A stretch of 64,000 nucleotides of DNA from an uncultured Verrucomicrobia subdivision 3 bacterium (GTDB taxonomy: Bacteria; Verrucomicrobiota; Verrucomicrobiia; Limisphaerales; UBA11358), in assembly GCA_903922735.1 (NCBI GenBank), contig CAIXUZ010000012.1, forward strand, positions 1 through 64,000. Reading direction: 5' to 3'. Below the pieces are notes generated by a model that worked only from the letters and a program-made list of their open reading frames with translations, was not told the DNA's origin and did not search any database. Both the position numbers and the translations under genes were made by a program. Shown here in pieces: positions 31,928-41,501 of the stretch (its first letter is position 1; each line of letters opens with the position of its first letter).

Positions 31928-34104
31928 AAAATCCCGTCCTTGCAATTCTCGTCGCCCTGCTGCTGGCGCCGCTGGCCGCGCTGCCTGCGGAGACCACTTC
32001 TTTGCCCATCCCGGCGGCAAGCTTCACGCAGATTCGTGTCATCTCCTCCGCGCCGCCCATCCGCACCGCTGCTGAGAATCTCCGCGACTTCCTGAAGGCA
32101 AGAGGCGTGGATATTCCGATGGTGACGGCCGCTGGCATCAACGAAACTCCTGCTGCCGGGCTGATCCTCCTCGGCACGACGGCGGAAACGCCGCTGCTCG
32201 CACGTTGGGCGAAGGCAGGTCGCTTGGGCATCACCGCTTCGGATTCAGCGGGCGATGCTTACGAAGTCGCCGTGCTTGACGGCGTGATCGTCGTGAACGG
32301 AGCGAATGCCCGTTCGGTGCTCTACGGTGTCTTCGAACTCGAAGACGTCATCGCGGAGCAAGGTAGCGTGCCCGTCGGCCTCGCACGGTGCGCTAAGCCA
32401 TCCATGGGGCTGCGTTTGCTGCACCCTCGCGTGCGCGGCGGGTTTCAGGGTTATCGGAAGAGCGATTTCGAGTTTCTCGCGCGTTGTGGCGGCAATGTTG
32501 CTCACCTCACGCACGACTGGATGGGAGAAAAGACCCTCTTCAGCTACATTCCCTCCACGGAGTTCCCCAATGCGGCGGATGCGAAGGCCCTCGATCGCAA
32601 TCGCGCCCGGCTCCGCCAGTATCTCGACTGGTGCAAGCTCTTCGGACTCGATGCGGCGTTGTGGCTGTGCGAAATCCCCTGCCAGGGCGGACCGTGGACC
32701 CCGGAGCAGGTCCGCAAGGCATTCCTCGATCGCTTCCCCGCCGAGTGCCTTTCCGATACCGGCACCTATCAGGGCAAGCTGCCCTGCCTCGCTCATCCGC
32801 GGGTCGAGCAGGAGTATCGGCGTATGCTGCGTCAGTTCCTCACGGACTTCCCCGGCATCTCGATGTTCCTGATCTTCACTGGGGATTCCAATGGCGAACT
32901 CTGTGACCCGGCGACTTGTCCACGCCACCGGGGCGTCAGCAAGCTGACGCAATATAACCGTCTGCTCGCCTTGATGGCAGAGGAGGGGCGCAAGGTTCGG
33001 CCCGACTTTCAGGTGTTCTCCGTGGGATGGAGCTGGAAGTTCCGCAGCGATCCCGACTATTTACCGCAGCAGGCCGCGTTACCTGCCGGCGCGGGCCTCA
33101 CCATGCCGCCCGACGGCGAGGCTTGGTCTTTCGACCGGAAGACGACCGACCTTCTCGTCAAGTCGCGCGCGCTGACCCGGGAGAAAGGACAGACGTTCCT
33201 CGGCTACGACATCTTCCTCTGGGGCGACGACACCGTGTTTGGCCAAATCAAAGACAGCAAGCTGCTGCCTGGCCTTGGCATCACGAAGCTCTACGACTTT
33301 CCGTTCGGCATCGCGGCCAAGATGCGCCGCTGGCAGACGCTGGGAGCGGACGGGTTCTTCGACCAATGGGGCACGATGCCCGAATACATCCAGGCCAATG
33401 CCGTTGCGCTGCGCGAGCTTGTGTTTCATCCGGAGAACACCGAACCGGCGAAGGTCAACGACTGGGCGCAATCGCTCGCCGCCCGCCGCTTCGGCCCCGC
33501 CGCCGCTTCACTGGTGCTCGCCGCGTGGAAGGAGATCGAGGCGGCGCAGCAGATTCAGTCCGACCACACCTACTACTGGCACCACCTGCGCCCCGCCTGG
33601 TCGGCACCCGTGCTGCAATGCCCGATCACTCTCGAAGCTCTGAATGCCACCGAACTCACGCACAAAGGACGCTCCAGCGCCGAGCCATCGAAACCTCACG
33701 GTTCGCACGACTACTCGCCCTATCGTGATGACGTATCGAGCGCCAAGGCCCTTGCGCCCGCCTTGCGCGAGGCCGCCGGGCACTTCGGCAAAGCCCTCGC
33801 TCATCTCGAAGCCGTGTTGCCGCAGGTGCGCGATGACGCCCGCTCAACTCTCGACCACTGGTATCAGCCCGAGCTTGGTGCCGCCACCCGTCTCACCCCG
33901 CGCCAGGCGCTCGACGAGCAAATCATCGCCGTGCGGCTCCAGGAACAGTGCCTGCGCCGCATGAGCCGCTTTTTCGAAGCTTGGGCCTTGGTCAAAACCC
34001 TGCCGCCCGCCGGGACTGCCGGACACAAAGTTGCCATCGAAAGACTCGCAACCCTCCGCCAGGAGGATGAAGCGCCCCCGCCCCAGTCCCAAGCCACGAA
34101 ATGA
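31924..34104 (+). CDS. Secreted glycoside hydrolase-like protein with alpha-glucuronidase-type N-domain
   Basis: 726 residues; signal peptide MKNPVLAILVALLLAPLAALPA. Residues 25-150 match the small alpha/beta domain found before GH20, GH67 and GH115 catalytic domains: RTAAENLRDFLKARGVDIP, GLILLGTTAETPLL, AYEVAVLDGVIVVNGANARSVLYGVFELED. A large TIM-barrel-like region follows (GNVAHLTHDWMGEKTLF, LDAALWLCEIPC, FLIFTGDSNGELCD) and a helical C-terminus. No family is certain. Both its start and its stop overlap the neighbours (ATGA). Confidence 0.7.
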   Translation: MKNPVLAILVALLLAPLAALPAETTSLPIPAASFTQIRVISSAPPIRTAAENLRDFLKARGVDIPMVTAAGINETPAAGLILLGTTAETPLLARWAKAGRLGITASDSAGDAYEVAVLDGVIVVNGANARSVLYGVFELEDVIAEQGSVPVGLARCAKPSMGLRLLHPRVRGGFQGYRKSDFEFLARCGGNVAHLTHDWMGEKTLFSYIPSTEFPNAADAKALDRNRARLRQYLDWCKLFGLDAALWLCEIPCQGGPWTPEQVRKAFLDRFPAECLSDTGTYQGKLPCLAHPRVEQEYRRMLRQFLTDFPGISMFLIFTGDSNGELCDPATCPRHRGVSKLTQYNRLLALMAEEGRKVRPDFQVFSVGWSWKFRSDPDYLPQQAALPAGAGLTMPPDGEAWSFDRKTTDLLVKSRALTREKGQTFLGYDIFLWGDDTVFGQIKDSKLLPGLGITKLYDFPFGIAAKMRRWQTLGADGFFDQWGTMPEYIQANAVALRELVFHPENTEPAKVNDWAQSLAARRFGPAAASLVLAAWKEIEAAQQIQSDHTYYWHHLRPAWSAPVLQCPITLEALNATELTHKGRSSAEPSKPHGSHDYSPYRDDVSSAKALAPALREAAGHFGKALAHLEAVLPQVRDDARSTLDHWYQPELGAATRLTPRQALDEQIIAVRLQEQCLRRMSRFFEAWALVKTLPPAGTAGHKVAIERLATLRQEDEAPPPQSQATK

Positions 34105-35159
34105 AACCTACCCTCCTCATCGCCCTTCTCCTCGCGCCACTGACCTCGCTGTTCGGCGCGGATTCAAGTCTGTCGGTCAAACCGCCCGTTCAAACCGCTC
34201 GCTTCTCTCCGGCTGCGGACTGGTTGCACGATGCACGTTTGGGTGTCTTCATGCACTTCTACCCGGGCAACACAAATCAACTGGCGCTGGTGGATTCGTT
34301 CGATGTGACGGCCGTGGCCTGGCAGTTGAAGGAGATGGGGGCCGCATATTTAATTATTACGCTGGGCCAGAACACCGGTTTCTATATTTCACCGAATTCG
34401 GTCTATGACCGGTTTCTCAAATGCGGGCCGGGTGAACGTTGTTCGAGCCGCGACCTGCCCCTCGACCTTTACCGTGCGTTGCAAGCCGAAGGCATCCGGC
34501 TGATGCTTTACCTGCCGTGCCAGGCTCCGAACCGGGACGCCCGGGCACAATCGGCTTTTGGATTGCCAGTGGGCCAGCGCGACCAGCCCATCAACCAGGA
34601 GTTCGCGCGCAAATGGGCGCAAGTCATACACGAATGGTCTGCGCGCTACGGCGACAAGGTGGCGGGCTGGTGGTTTGATGGCGGCTACCAGCGCATCCAG
34701 TTCGACGATGCGATCGCGGCCATCTACGCGGATGCGGTCAAGCGCGGCAACCCGCGCGCCATTGTCGCCTTTAACCCGGGCGCCATTGCCACCTCTAAAC
34801 CTGACGTCAAACTGGTGCGACACACGAAGGCCGAGGATTACACCGCCGGCGAGGTGAACAACCCGTTCAACCTCCTTCCGACCTCACGCTGGATGGATGG
34901 CTCCCAGTGGCACGCGCTGACCTTCCTCGGTTCCACCTGGGGACGCCGCGACACCCGTCATCCCACTGAGGACTGGATTCAGTGGGTTCGCGCCGTGACG
35001 GAGAAGGGCGGTGTCGTGACGCTTGATCTCGGTCCGAATAAGAACGCGGCGGCCGCTCCCGTTGGCACATTCTCGGCGGAGCAGGTCGCCCAGTTCAAGA
35101 CCATCCGCCAGGCCCTGCCAACGAAAGCCGCGCGCGGAATAATCAAAATCTCATCATGA
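34101..35159 (+). CDS. Secreted GH29-like protein (divergent)
   Basis: 352 residues; signal peptide MKPTLLIALLLAPLTSLFGA. It is a shortened, divergent relative of GH29: DARLGVFMHFYPGNTNQ replaces the FGMFIHWG motif, AYLIITLGQNTGFY replaces the KHHDGF strand, and KVAGWWFDGGYQRIQF carries an Asp (near 193) at the nucleophile position. The C-terminal KGGVVTLDLGPNKN matches the GGNYLLNIGP strand. The His pair of the KHHDGF motif is lost, so specificity, or even activity, may differ from fucosidase. Linked to both neighbours by ATGA overlaps. Confidence 0.75.
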   Translation: MKPTLLIALLLAPLTSLFGADSSLSVKPPVQTARFSPAADWLHDARLGVFMHFYPGNTNQLALVDSFDVTAVAWQLKEMGAAYLIITLGQNTGFYISPNSVYDRFLKCGPGERCSSRDLPLDLYRALQAEGIRLMLYLPCQAPNRDARAQSAFGLPVGQRDQPINQEFARKWAQVIHEWSARYGDKVAGWWFDGGYQRIQFDDAIAAIYADAVKRGNPRAIVAFNPGAIATSKPDVKLVRHTKAEDYTAGEVNNPFNLLPTSRWMDGSQWHALTFLGSTWGRRDTRHPTEDWIQWVRAVTEKGGVVTLDLGPNKNAAAAPVGTFSAEQVAQFKTIRQALPTKAARGIIKISS

Positions 35160-37132
35160 AACCAACCCTCTTCATCGCCCTGCTGCTGGCGCCGCTGGCG
35201 GCGCTGCACGCCGCCGAGCCGGTACGAATCGTTGTGGATGTTGACCAGCCGGGACACGCGGTGCCGGCAACGCTCTACGGTATTTTCTTCGAGGAGATTA
35301 ATCACGCGGGCGAAGGCGGCCTTTACGCGGAGATGGTGTTGAACCGCGACTTTGAAATGACGACGCTGCCGAAGGGCGCGAAGTGGGCCGGTAATCTCTT
35401 GCGGACGGCGGACGATTGGCAGGAGCGCAAGTGGTTCGGTAATGAATTATGGGGCTGGCAATTCGTCGCGGATGGCGGCGCGCGCGGTTCCATCCGGCTG
35501 GATGATCGCGAGCCGCTCAACGACCGCAACCCGCACTCGCTGCGGTTGACGGTGCGCGAACCTGGCGCGCGCGCCGGTGTGGCCAACGGCGGTTTCTGGG
35601 GAATGAACTTTGTCGCGGGCCGGTGGTATGACCTGACGTTTCACGCTCGCACCGACGGTGCCGAACGGTTTGACCTCAACGTCGCGTTGGAGAGCGCCAA
35701 CGGACGCGATCGTTACGCCAGCGCGGTTGTGTGCGGGGTCGGCGGCGCTTGGAAGGAATATCACGTCAGTCTCCAGGCCCAAGCCGGTGATCGGTGCGGG
35801 CGGTTGACGCTCTCCGTCAACCGGGCTGGCACGGTCTGGTTCGACGTGGTGTCGTTGTTTCCGCGCGACACCTTCCAGAACCGGACCAACGGCCTGCGGC
35901 CTGATCTCGCGCAGGCGCTGGCCGACCTCAAGCCTGCGTTCGTGCGGTTCCCCGGCGGCGCGATCGCGGGCGGGTTGAACCTCGACAACCGCATTCAGTG
36001 GAAAAACTCCATCGGCCCCATCGCGCAGCGCAAGGGCACGATGAATCTTTGGGGTTACTGGACCAGCAGCGGCCTCGGCTTTCACGAATACCTCCAGTTA
36101 TGCGAAGACCTCGGCGCCGCCGCACTCTGGGTTTGCAATCCCGGCTTCAGCGACAACTACCGCCACGCCGAATACGCACCGGCGGATCAAGTGAAGGAGT
36201 TCGTGCAGGAGGCGCTCGACGCAATCGAATACGCCATCGGTCCCGCCGACTCAAAGTGGGGCGCACAGCGCGCGGCCAACGGTCATCCTGCGCCGTTTCC
36301 GCTGCGCTACGTCGAGATTGGCAACGAAGCGTCCGGCAAAGTTTATGGGACGAACTATGTGCAGTTTGCCGAAGCCATCCGCGCCAAATATCCGGCGCTC
36401 ACGCTCATCAGCAACCAGCGACTCAAGGACGCGCCGGTTGAGATTGTGGACGACCACAAATACGGCAACCCGTCGTCGTTTTTCAATGCTTACGGCCAAT
36501 ACGACTATGCCGACCGCAATGGCCCGAAAATATACGTCGGCGAATATGCCTGCAGCCGCGACGTTGGGGAAGGCAACCTGACGGCGGCGCTCGCGGAGGC
36601 GGCCTTCCTGCTCGGCTTGGAACGCAACAGTGACGTGGTCGTGATGAGTTCCTACGCGCCGCTGTTCTTTCACGTCAACGACATCGCCTGGCCGGTGAAC
36701 CTGATCGGCTTTGACAACGCCCGCGTCGTGCGCCGCAGTTCCTACCACGTCCAACGGATGCTGGCATCCAATCGCCCCGACATCGTGCTGCCCACCCGCA
36801 TCGAACCCGCCGCCACGCCGAAAGACAGTGACCTGTTCGCTTTCGCCGGCCTCGACCGTAAATCGAGCGAGATCGTCCTCAAGATCGTCAACCGCTTCGC
36901 CGCGCCGCGCTCCGTCACGATTCATCTCAACGGTAGCGGTCCGCTCGCCAAAAAAGCGCGAATGATTGCGCTCCACCACGACGATTCGACAGCCGAGAAT
37001 TCGCTCGACGACCCCGAGGTAATTGTCCCGCGCGAAACAACCTTCGCCATTCCCGGCGCCGAATTTCAGCACATGCTACCCGCCAACTCCCTGACGGTGT
37101 TGCGCATTACCCAAGAAGGACGAATGAAATGA
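35156..37132 (+). CDS. Secreted GH51 alpha-L-arabinofuranosidase
   Basis: 658 residues; signal peptide MKPTLFIALLLAPLAALHAA. The opening VDVDQPGHAVPATLYGIFFEEINHAGEGGLYAEMVLNRDFE is diagnostic of GH51. An inserted CBM4/9-like jelly roll spans about residues 75-240. The catalytic barrel has KPAFVRFPGGAIAGG, the acid/base in YVEIGNEASG (Glu near 391) and the nucleophile in YVGEYACSRD (Glu near 463). It removes arabinofuranose side chains from pectic or other glycans, outside the cytoplasm. ATGA overlaps on both sides. Confidence 0.93.
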   Translation: MKPTLFIALLLAPLAALHAAEPVRIVVDVDQPGHAVPATLYGIFFEEINHAGEGGLYAEMVLNRDFEMTTLPKGAKWAGNLLRTADDWQERKWFGNELWGWQFVADGGARGSIRLDDREPLNDRNPHSLRLTVREPGARAGVANGGFWGMNFVAGRWYDLTFHARTDGAERFDLNVALESANGRDRYASAVVCGVGGAWKEYHVSLQAQAGDRCGRLTLSVNRAGTVWFDVVSLFPRDTFQNRTNGLRPDLAQALADLKPAFVRFPGGAIAGGLNLDNRIQWKNSIGPIAQRKGTMNLWGYWTSSGLGFHEYLQLCEDLGAAALWVCNPGFSDNYRHAEYAPADQVKEFVQEALDAIEYAIGPADSKWGAQRAANGHPAPFPLRYVEIGNEASGKVYGTNYVQFAEAIRAKYPALTLISNQRLKDAPVEIVDDHKYGNPSSFFNAYGQYDYADRNGPKIYVGEYACSRDVGEGNLTAALAEAAFLLGLERNSDVVVMSSYAPLFFHVNDIAWPVNLIGFDNARVVRRSSYHVQRMLASNRPDIVLPTRIEPAATPKDSDLFAFAGLDRKSSEIVLKIVNRFAAPRSVTIHLNGSGPLAKKARMIALHHDDSTAENSLDDPEVIVPRETTFAIPGAEFQHMLPANSLTVLRITQEGRMK

Positions 37133-38507
37133 AACAGATAACACCACTTATTCTCATCGCCGCCCTGCTGCTCGCGCCGTTGGCCGCGTTAAACGCCGCT
37201 GAAGTCAACTCTTCACCCGCCGTGCAACACATCGCCACTGGCGAATATCAGGTGTTCTATCTCGTGGAGAGTAAGCTCTGGGGGATCGGGGCTCATCGTG
37301 CGGGGCAGCTTGGTGTCGGTAACTCGCAGGCCTTTTATCAGGTGCCGCCGGTGCTCATCGCCTTTCCCGAAGGTGTCAGCTTCACAGATGTGGCGGCGGG
37401 AGGTTATCAGAGTTTGGCCGCGGACCGTGCGGGTCATGTGTGGACGTGGGGGGCCAATGACTTCGGTCAGAAGGGTGAAGGCACGACGCTCGATAAACGG
37501 GAGTCCACCGCGCCGGGAAACAATGGCATCCCAGGCATGATCCTGAAAGGTGATGACGGCACTGCTTTCGACCATGTCATCAGCGTGAAGAGCGGGCTTC
37601 AGTTCAATGCGGCGTTGAAGAACGACGGCAGCGTGTGGGTGTGGGGCTTGAGTGGGAAGGAAGCGGTGGATTCCACGGGCATCGGAGGCGATGGCGACAA
37701 AGGTCGCAAGGTCATCACTCGGCCCAGGCATGTGCCTTTCGAAGCAACGGTGCGCATCGTCCAGATCGTAGCCTCGGACAACATCATGTTCGCCCGTGAT
37801 GCGAAAGGTGGCGTGTGGTCGTGGGGCGGAGGACCGGACTCGGTCGCCGATCGCGGTTCCGGTAGCACCGACTACTGCAAGCCTCAGCAGGTGGCGAATC
37901 TGCCTGCGGTTGTCGATATCACCACGGGCTCTGGCTTTGCCTATGCGGTGGATGCCGATGGCGCTCTCTGGGGTTGGGGCTCGTGCGGCACCTATCTCGG
38001 ACTGGGCGATTCCAAGGGTGGATGGATGCCGATTCCCAAGGCGACGAAGTCAGCTTTCCCGAGTTCGGCAGCGGTCGCAAAGTGGTCGCGATGGCGGCTA
38101 GCGCACACGCAACGCATGTGATTCTCAACGATGGCACTCTCTGGGGCTGGGGCGACAGCGCCATGGGCGAGGTGGGTGATGGCACGATGCTCGACTTCAG
38201 CAAGCACAAGCACTCATGGGATTGGGGCAAGTATGAAGCCATGGTCTTCAGGCCGGTGCGGATTGCTGCTGACGTGCATGATTTCAAGGCGCTTTACTCC
38301 ACCTCCCAGTGCTTCTACAGTTACGCCGTGACCGCCAGCGGAACGCTCTACTCCTGGGGCCGCAACAAGACTGGAATCTTGGGCAACGGAGTCCTGCCCA
38401 CCGGTGACGCTGGCACCTATCCCGACAGTTGGAATGTCCCCGTGGCGACCAAGGTGTCCCCGCTCACCATGAAGACGGCAAACAAAGTCCCAACGAAGAG
38501 CGAGTGA
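37129..38507 (+). pseudogene. Secreted RCC1-repeat seven-bladed propeller, frameshifted
   Basis: The start overlaps the GH51 stop; signal peptide MKQITPLILIAALLLAPLAALNAA. The first frame carries five RCC1-type blades (WGIGAHRAGQLGVG, WTWGANDFGQKGEG, WVWGLSGKEA, WSWGGGPDS, WGWGSCGTYLGLG) and stops at 38121. A second frame, one base away, carries two more (WGWGDSAMGEVGDG, YSWGRNKTGILGNG) and ends at 38507. Joining the frames near 38041-38049 (one base missing around gcgacgaagt) restores seven blades, the usual number. It is either a recent mutation or a sequence error. RCC1-type propellers bind proteins or sugars; the role here is unknown. Confidence 0.8.
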
Positions 38508-38515
38508 GACCATAT

Positions 38516-40138
38516 ATGCACACAACCATGCGCCTAACTCTCCCACTCCTCATCGCCTTCTTGCTGGCGCCGGTGGCTTTGACTGTCCGTGCCGATGCCG
38601 GCAAGCCGATTACCGGGGTTTTTGTTGATGTATCGCGCATCCGGCACGACGCGAAATCGTGGGGCGACACATGGGATCATCTCTGGGCCGATGACGACAA
38701 TCTTTATACCTTCGGCTGTGACGGCGGCGGCTACGGGACGAATAATAATAATCTCAATTTCAATCAGCTCACCGGCCCCGCGTGGGATCAACTGGTCGGT
38801 AGTCCGGTCAATCCGATGTCGGAATACGGCAAGAACGGCGCCTATCTGGCGGAAAACTCCACCCAATTATTGGAACGGGTTTGGTCCAAGATTACCCGCC
38901 GGCCGAACTGGAAGGTGACCGGGGCCGATTCCATTGATGGCGTATTTTATGCCTTCGTGGCTCAAAACTGGTATGGCAATCAAAATGCCTATGGTGGCAA
39001 CACGCTGGATCCTTACCTGCGCCAGACGGTCAACAACATGAGCCTCATCAAGTCCATGGACAAAGGACTTACCTGGACCCGCACCATGGCCGCCAATGCG
39101 GAGCAGCCGATGTGGACCAACAAGATGTTCAGCACCGCGTTCTTTTTCAAATACGGCCGGAACGGCGGCAATACCCGGCGGGATGAGCAGGACCAGTTTG
39201 TCTATGCCATTTCCAACGACGGTTACTGGAACTGCGGCTCGGCATTTTATCTTGGCCGTGTGCCGCGGGCGGAAATCGGTAACTTGAATGCCGCCGACTG
39301 GCAGTATTACTGCGATGGCAAATGGACGAGCGATCTGACATCGGCGACGCCGGTGCCCGGTCTGCCCAATGGGGAAAACAAGTGCACAATGGGCAGCCCG
39401 GTCTGGTTGCCCTCGCTGAAAAGATACGTCACCGTGACCTGGTTCGATCCCTGCACCACCACCAAGTGGCATTATCCCGTGGACGTGACGTTTGCCTTTT
39501 ATCAGGCTGAACATCCGTGGGGACCGTGGTCTTACGTTGGCGCCAAATCGGCCATGGAATTCATCGGTCAGCCGGGCACGAACCGCGTCCACCGCTGGTA
39601 TGGTCCGTCGTTAAGCCCGAAGTTCATCACCGACAATCCCGATGGCAGTGTCACAGCCATCCTGCTTTTCTCCGGTCAGACTTGGGAGAACACGCCGCAG
39701 AGCCTTTACAAGAACAACTCCTGTCCCGTCACGTTCTACACCCGGCCGTTGCCCAAACTCCGCGAGACCGCCAACGACACCGCCGCGAAATACTCCGACG
39801 GCTGGCGCTACGAACCGAAGCGGGGCGTGGGCGATTACCAGGACGATGTGCATGTGAGTGAAAAGACGGGAAGTTTTTGTGATTTTGAATTCACCGGCGA
39901 AGGCATTGAAATCCTCTCCGAGAAATTCCACGACCTGGGTGAGGTGGAGGTGCTGCTGGACTGCCAATCGCAGGGCAGGTTCAATCTTTATCAAGACCCG
40001 ATGCCGCGTCTCTACCAGATTCCTTTCTGCCGCAAAATGGATCTCGCCAAAGGCCGGCACACAGTTCGCGTGATCAATCGCGCACCCGATGGTGTTACCT
40101 GTATTGTGGATGGATTCAAAGTCTATGGCGTTCCCTGA
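38516..40138 (+). CDS. Secreted five-bladed propeller-like protein (DUF4185-like)
   Basis: 540 residues from the ATG at 38516 (or 512-536 from an inner Met); signal peptide LPLLIAFLLAPVALTVRADA. The body has WGDTWDHLWADDDNLYTFGCDGGGYG, SMDKGLTWTRTMAANAEQPMW and RYVTVTWFDPCTTTKWHYPVDVTFAFYQAEHPWGPW, the last resembling the blade pattern of DUF4185 and GH43/sialidase-like propellers. The last 120 residues (FCDFEFTGEGIEILSEKF...VLLDCQSQG...KGRHTVRVINR) look like a carbohydrate-binding beta-sandwich. Activity is not assigned. It starts 9 bases after the RCC1 gene. Confidence 0.6.
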   Translation: MHTTMRLTLPLLIAFLLAPVALTVRADAGKPITGVFVDVSRIRHDAKSWGDTWDHLWADDDNLYTFGCDGGGYGTNNNNLNFNQLTGPAWDQLVGSPVNPMSEYGKNGAYLAENSTQLLERVWSKITRRPNWKVTGADSIDGVFYAFVAQNWYGNQNAYGGNTLDPYLRQTVNNMSLIKSMDKGLTWTRTMAANAEQPMWTNKMFSTAFFFKYGRNGGNTRRDEQDQFVYAISNDGYWNCGSAFYLGRVPRAEIGNLNAADWQYYCDGKWTSDLTSATPVPGLPNGENKCTMGSPVWLPSLKRYVTVTWFDPCTTTKWHYPVDVTFAFYQAEHPWGPWSYVGAKSAMEFIGQPGTNRVHRWYGPSLSPKFITDNPDGSVTAILLFSGQTWENTPQSLYKNNSCPVTFYTRPLPKLRETANDTAAKYSDGWRYEPKRGVGDYQDDVHVSEKTGSFCDFEFTGEGIEILSEKFHDLGEVEVLLDCQSQGRFNLYQDPMPRLYQIPFCRKMDLAKGRHTVRVINRAPDGVTCIVDGFKVYGVP

Positions 40139-40144
40139 AACGAC

Positions 40145-41305
40145 ATGAAACGCAACCTCACCTTCCCGTTGTTGATGCTGCTGTCGGGATTCTTCACTGT
40201 CTCAATGGCGGCTGATCCTGTCCTCCTGCCGGTTACGGGCAACATTAACCCGGCATCATGTCCCCAGATCATAAAACAAAACGGGATTTATTATTTGTTC
40301 TCCCATAGCGGCGACGCGGCATCCGCCATTAACCTTCGAGGAAAGAGCGCCAACATCTGGATACGGACCTCTACGGATCTCAAGCATTGGAGCGACGACT
40401 GGAATGTCTTTGGGACGAACCAGCAGGCGACCGATCGCAAAGTGTTGGGACGACTGCCTCTGCCTGCCTGGTGGATGGGAGACAGCTACTCCTTCTGCTA
40501 CCTTTGGGCGCCTTCGATCAATTACTACAATGGAAAATATCATCTCTATTACGCGCTGGCGCCTGACTGGAAGAATCCAGTAACCAAGAAAACGCCTTCC
40601 GCCATCGGCCTGGCGACTACCCCGACCCTGGATCCGACCTCTCCGGCCTACCAGTGGACCGATCAGGGTCTGGTCGTGGGAGGGAAGGGTGCCATCGATC
40701 CCTCCGTGGTGTGGAATGGTTCCACCCCCTATTTGCTGTATGGTTCCCAGGTGCCCCTCTCCGAACGGCCGTTGAGCATCAACACAGGCAAGTTGGCGGA
40801 TCCGATCACGGTGAAGGCGGTGGCCCATTGGTCGGGTGTCCAGGAGGCACCAGTCATCCTGCATCATGGCGACTGGTATTACCTCTTCTTCGCCTACGGC
40901 GATTACCGCACCGCCGGCTACGGGGAATATGTCGGCAGGTCGAAATCCTATGCGGGTCCCTTCCTCGATCGCGATGGCAAGGACCTGATGAATGCCGGCG
41001 GGACCAGGTTCATCGCCGTCAATACTCTCAACGGCATCTATTACCATGCGCCAGCCCACGGTTCGGTATTCACCGAGGGCGACAAGGTCTATTGGGTCGG
41101 CCAGCATTATAAGGACAGCACCCATACCGGCGGCCGCCATCTGTGGATCAGCACCATCGAATTCGACGGGGACGGCTGGCCGCGTTGCGCGCTCACGCCT
41201 TCCTTCCTCCAGCCGAAAAAAACTGCCGGCGCTAGTAAGCCGCCGACGGGCGGCTCAACGGTCCCGGCATCCCCCCCAATGGAACCGAGAGCGCAAAATA
41301 AATGA
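40145..41305 (+). CDS. Secreted GH43-like five-bladed propeller with substituted catalytic base
   Basis: 386 residues; signal peptide MKRNLTFPLLMLLSGFFTVSMAA. GH43-type strands are present: CPQIIKQNGIYYLFSHSG, WAPSINYYNGKYHLYYALAPD, GAIDPSVVWNG (pKa-tuning Asp near 185) and GVQEAPVILHHGDWYYLFFAYGD (acid Glu near 234). Where family members have HDPS with the catalytic base Asp, this protein has INPAS (Asn 35). Either the register is shifted or the base is lost. Substrates in the family are arabinan and xylan. The tail (GASKPPTGGSTVPASPPM) is a linker without a partner domain. Confidence 0.75.
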   Translation: MKRNLTFPLLMLLSGFFTVSMAADPVLLPVTGNINPASCPQIIKQNGIYYLFSHSGDAASAINLRGKSANIWIRTSTDLKHWSDDWNVFGTNQQATDRKVLGRLPLPAWWMGDSYSFCYLWAPSINYYNGKYHLYYALAPDWKNPVTKKTPSAIGLATTPTLDPTSPAYQWTDQGLVVGGKGAIDPSVVWNGSTPYLLYGSQVPLSERPLSINTGKLADPITVKAVAHWSGVQEAPVILHHGDWYYLFFAYGDYRTAGYGEYVGRSKSYAGPFLDRDGKDLMNAGGTRFIAVNTLNGIYYHAPAHGSVFTEGDKVYWVGQHYKDSTHTGGRHLWISTIEFDGDGWPRCALTPSFLQPKKTAGASKPPTGGSTVPASPPMEPRAQNK

Positions 41306-41501
41306 AGCCGGCTAAACCCATCATCTTCAGCGCGGCGGGTTTGACTCTTGAACTTTAAAATTCGTCAGCTAGGAACACCGCCATGAACAAAACTGGATGT
41401 CGTGATCTCGGCCAGATATAATCTTGGCCGCCCACAAAATAAATTTATTTTCGATACCTATTCAGTCGATTGAAAGAAAGATGACCGCGAGCGGAACCGC
41501 C
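41306..41501. other. Gap with two very short leader-like frames
   Basis: Two tiny frames (41302, MKPAKPIIFSAAG; 41391, MNKTGCRDLGQI) start with ATG and stop within 20 codons. No ribosome binding site or motif supports them; they may be further relics of gene starts. Confidence 0.35.
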
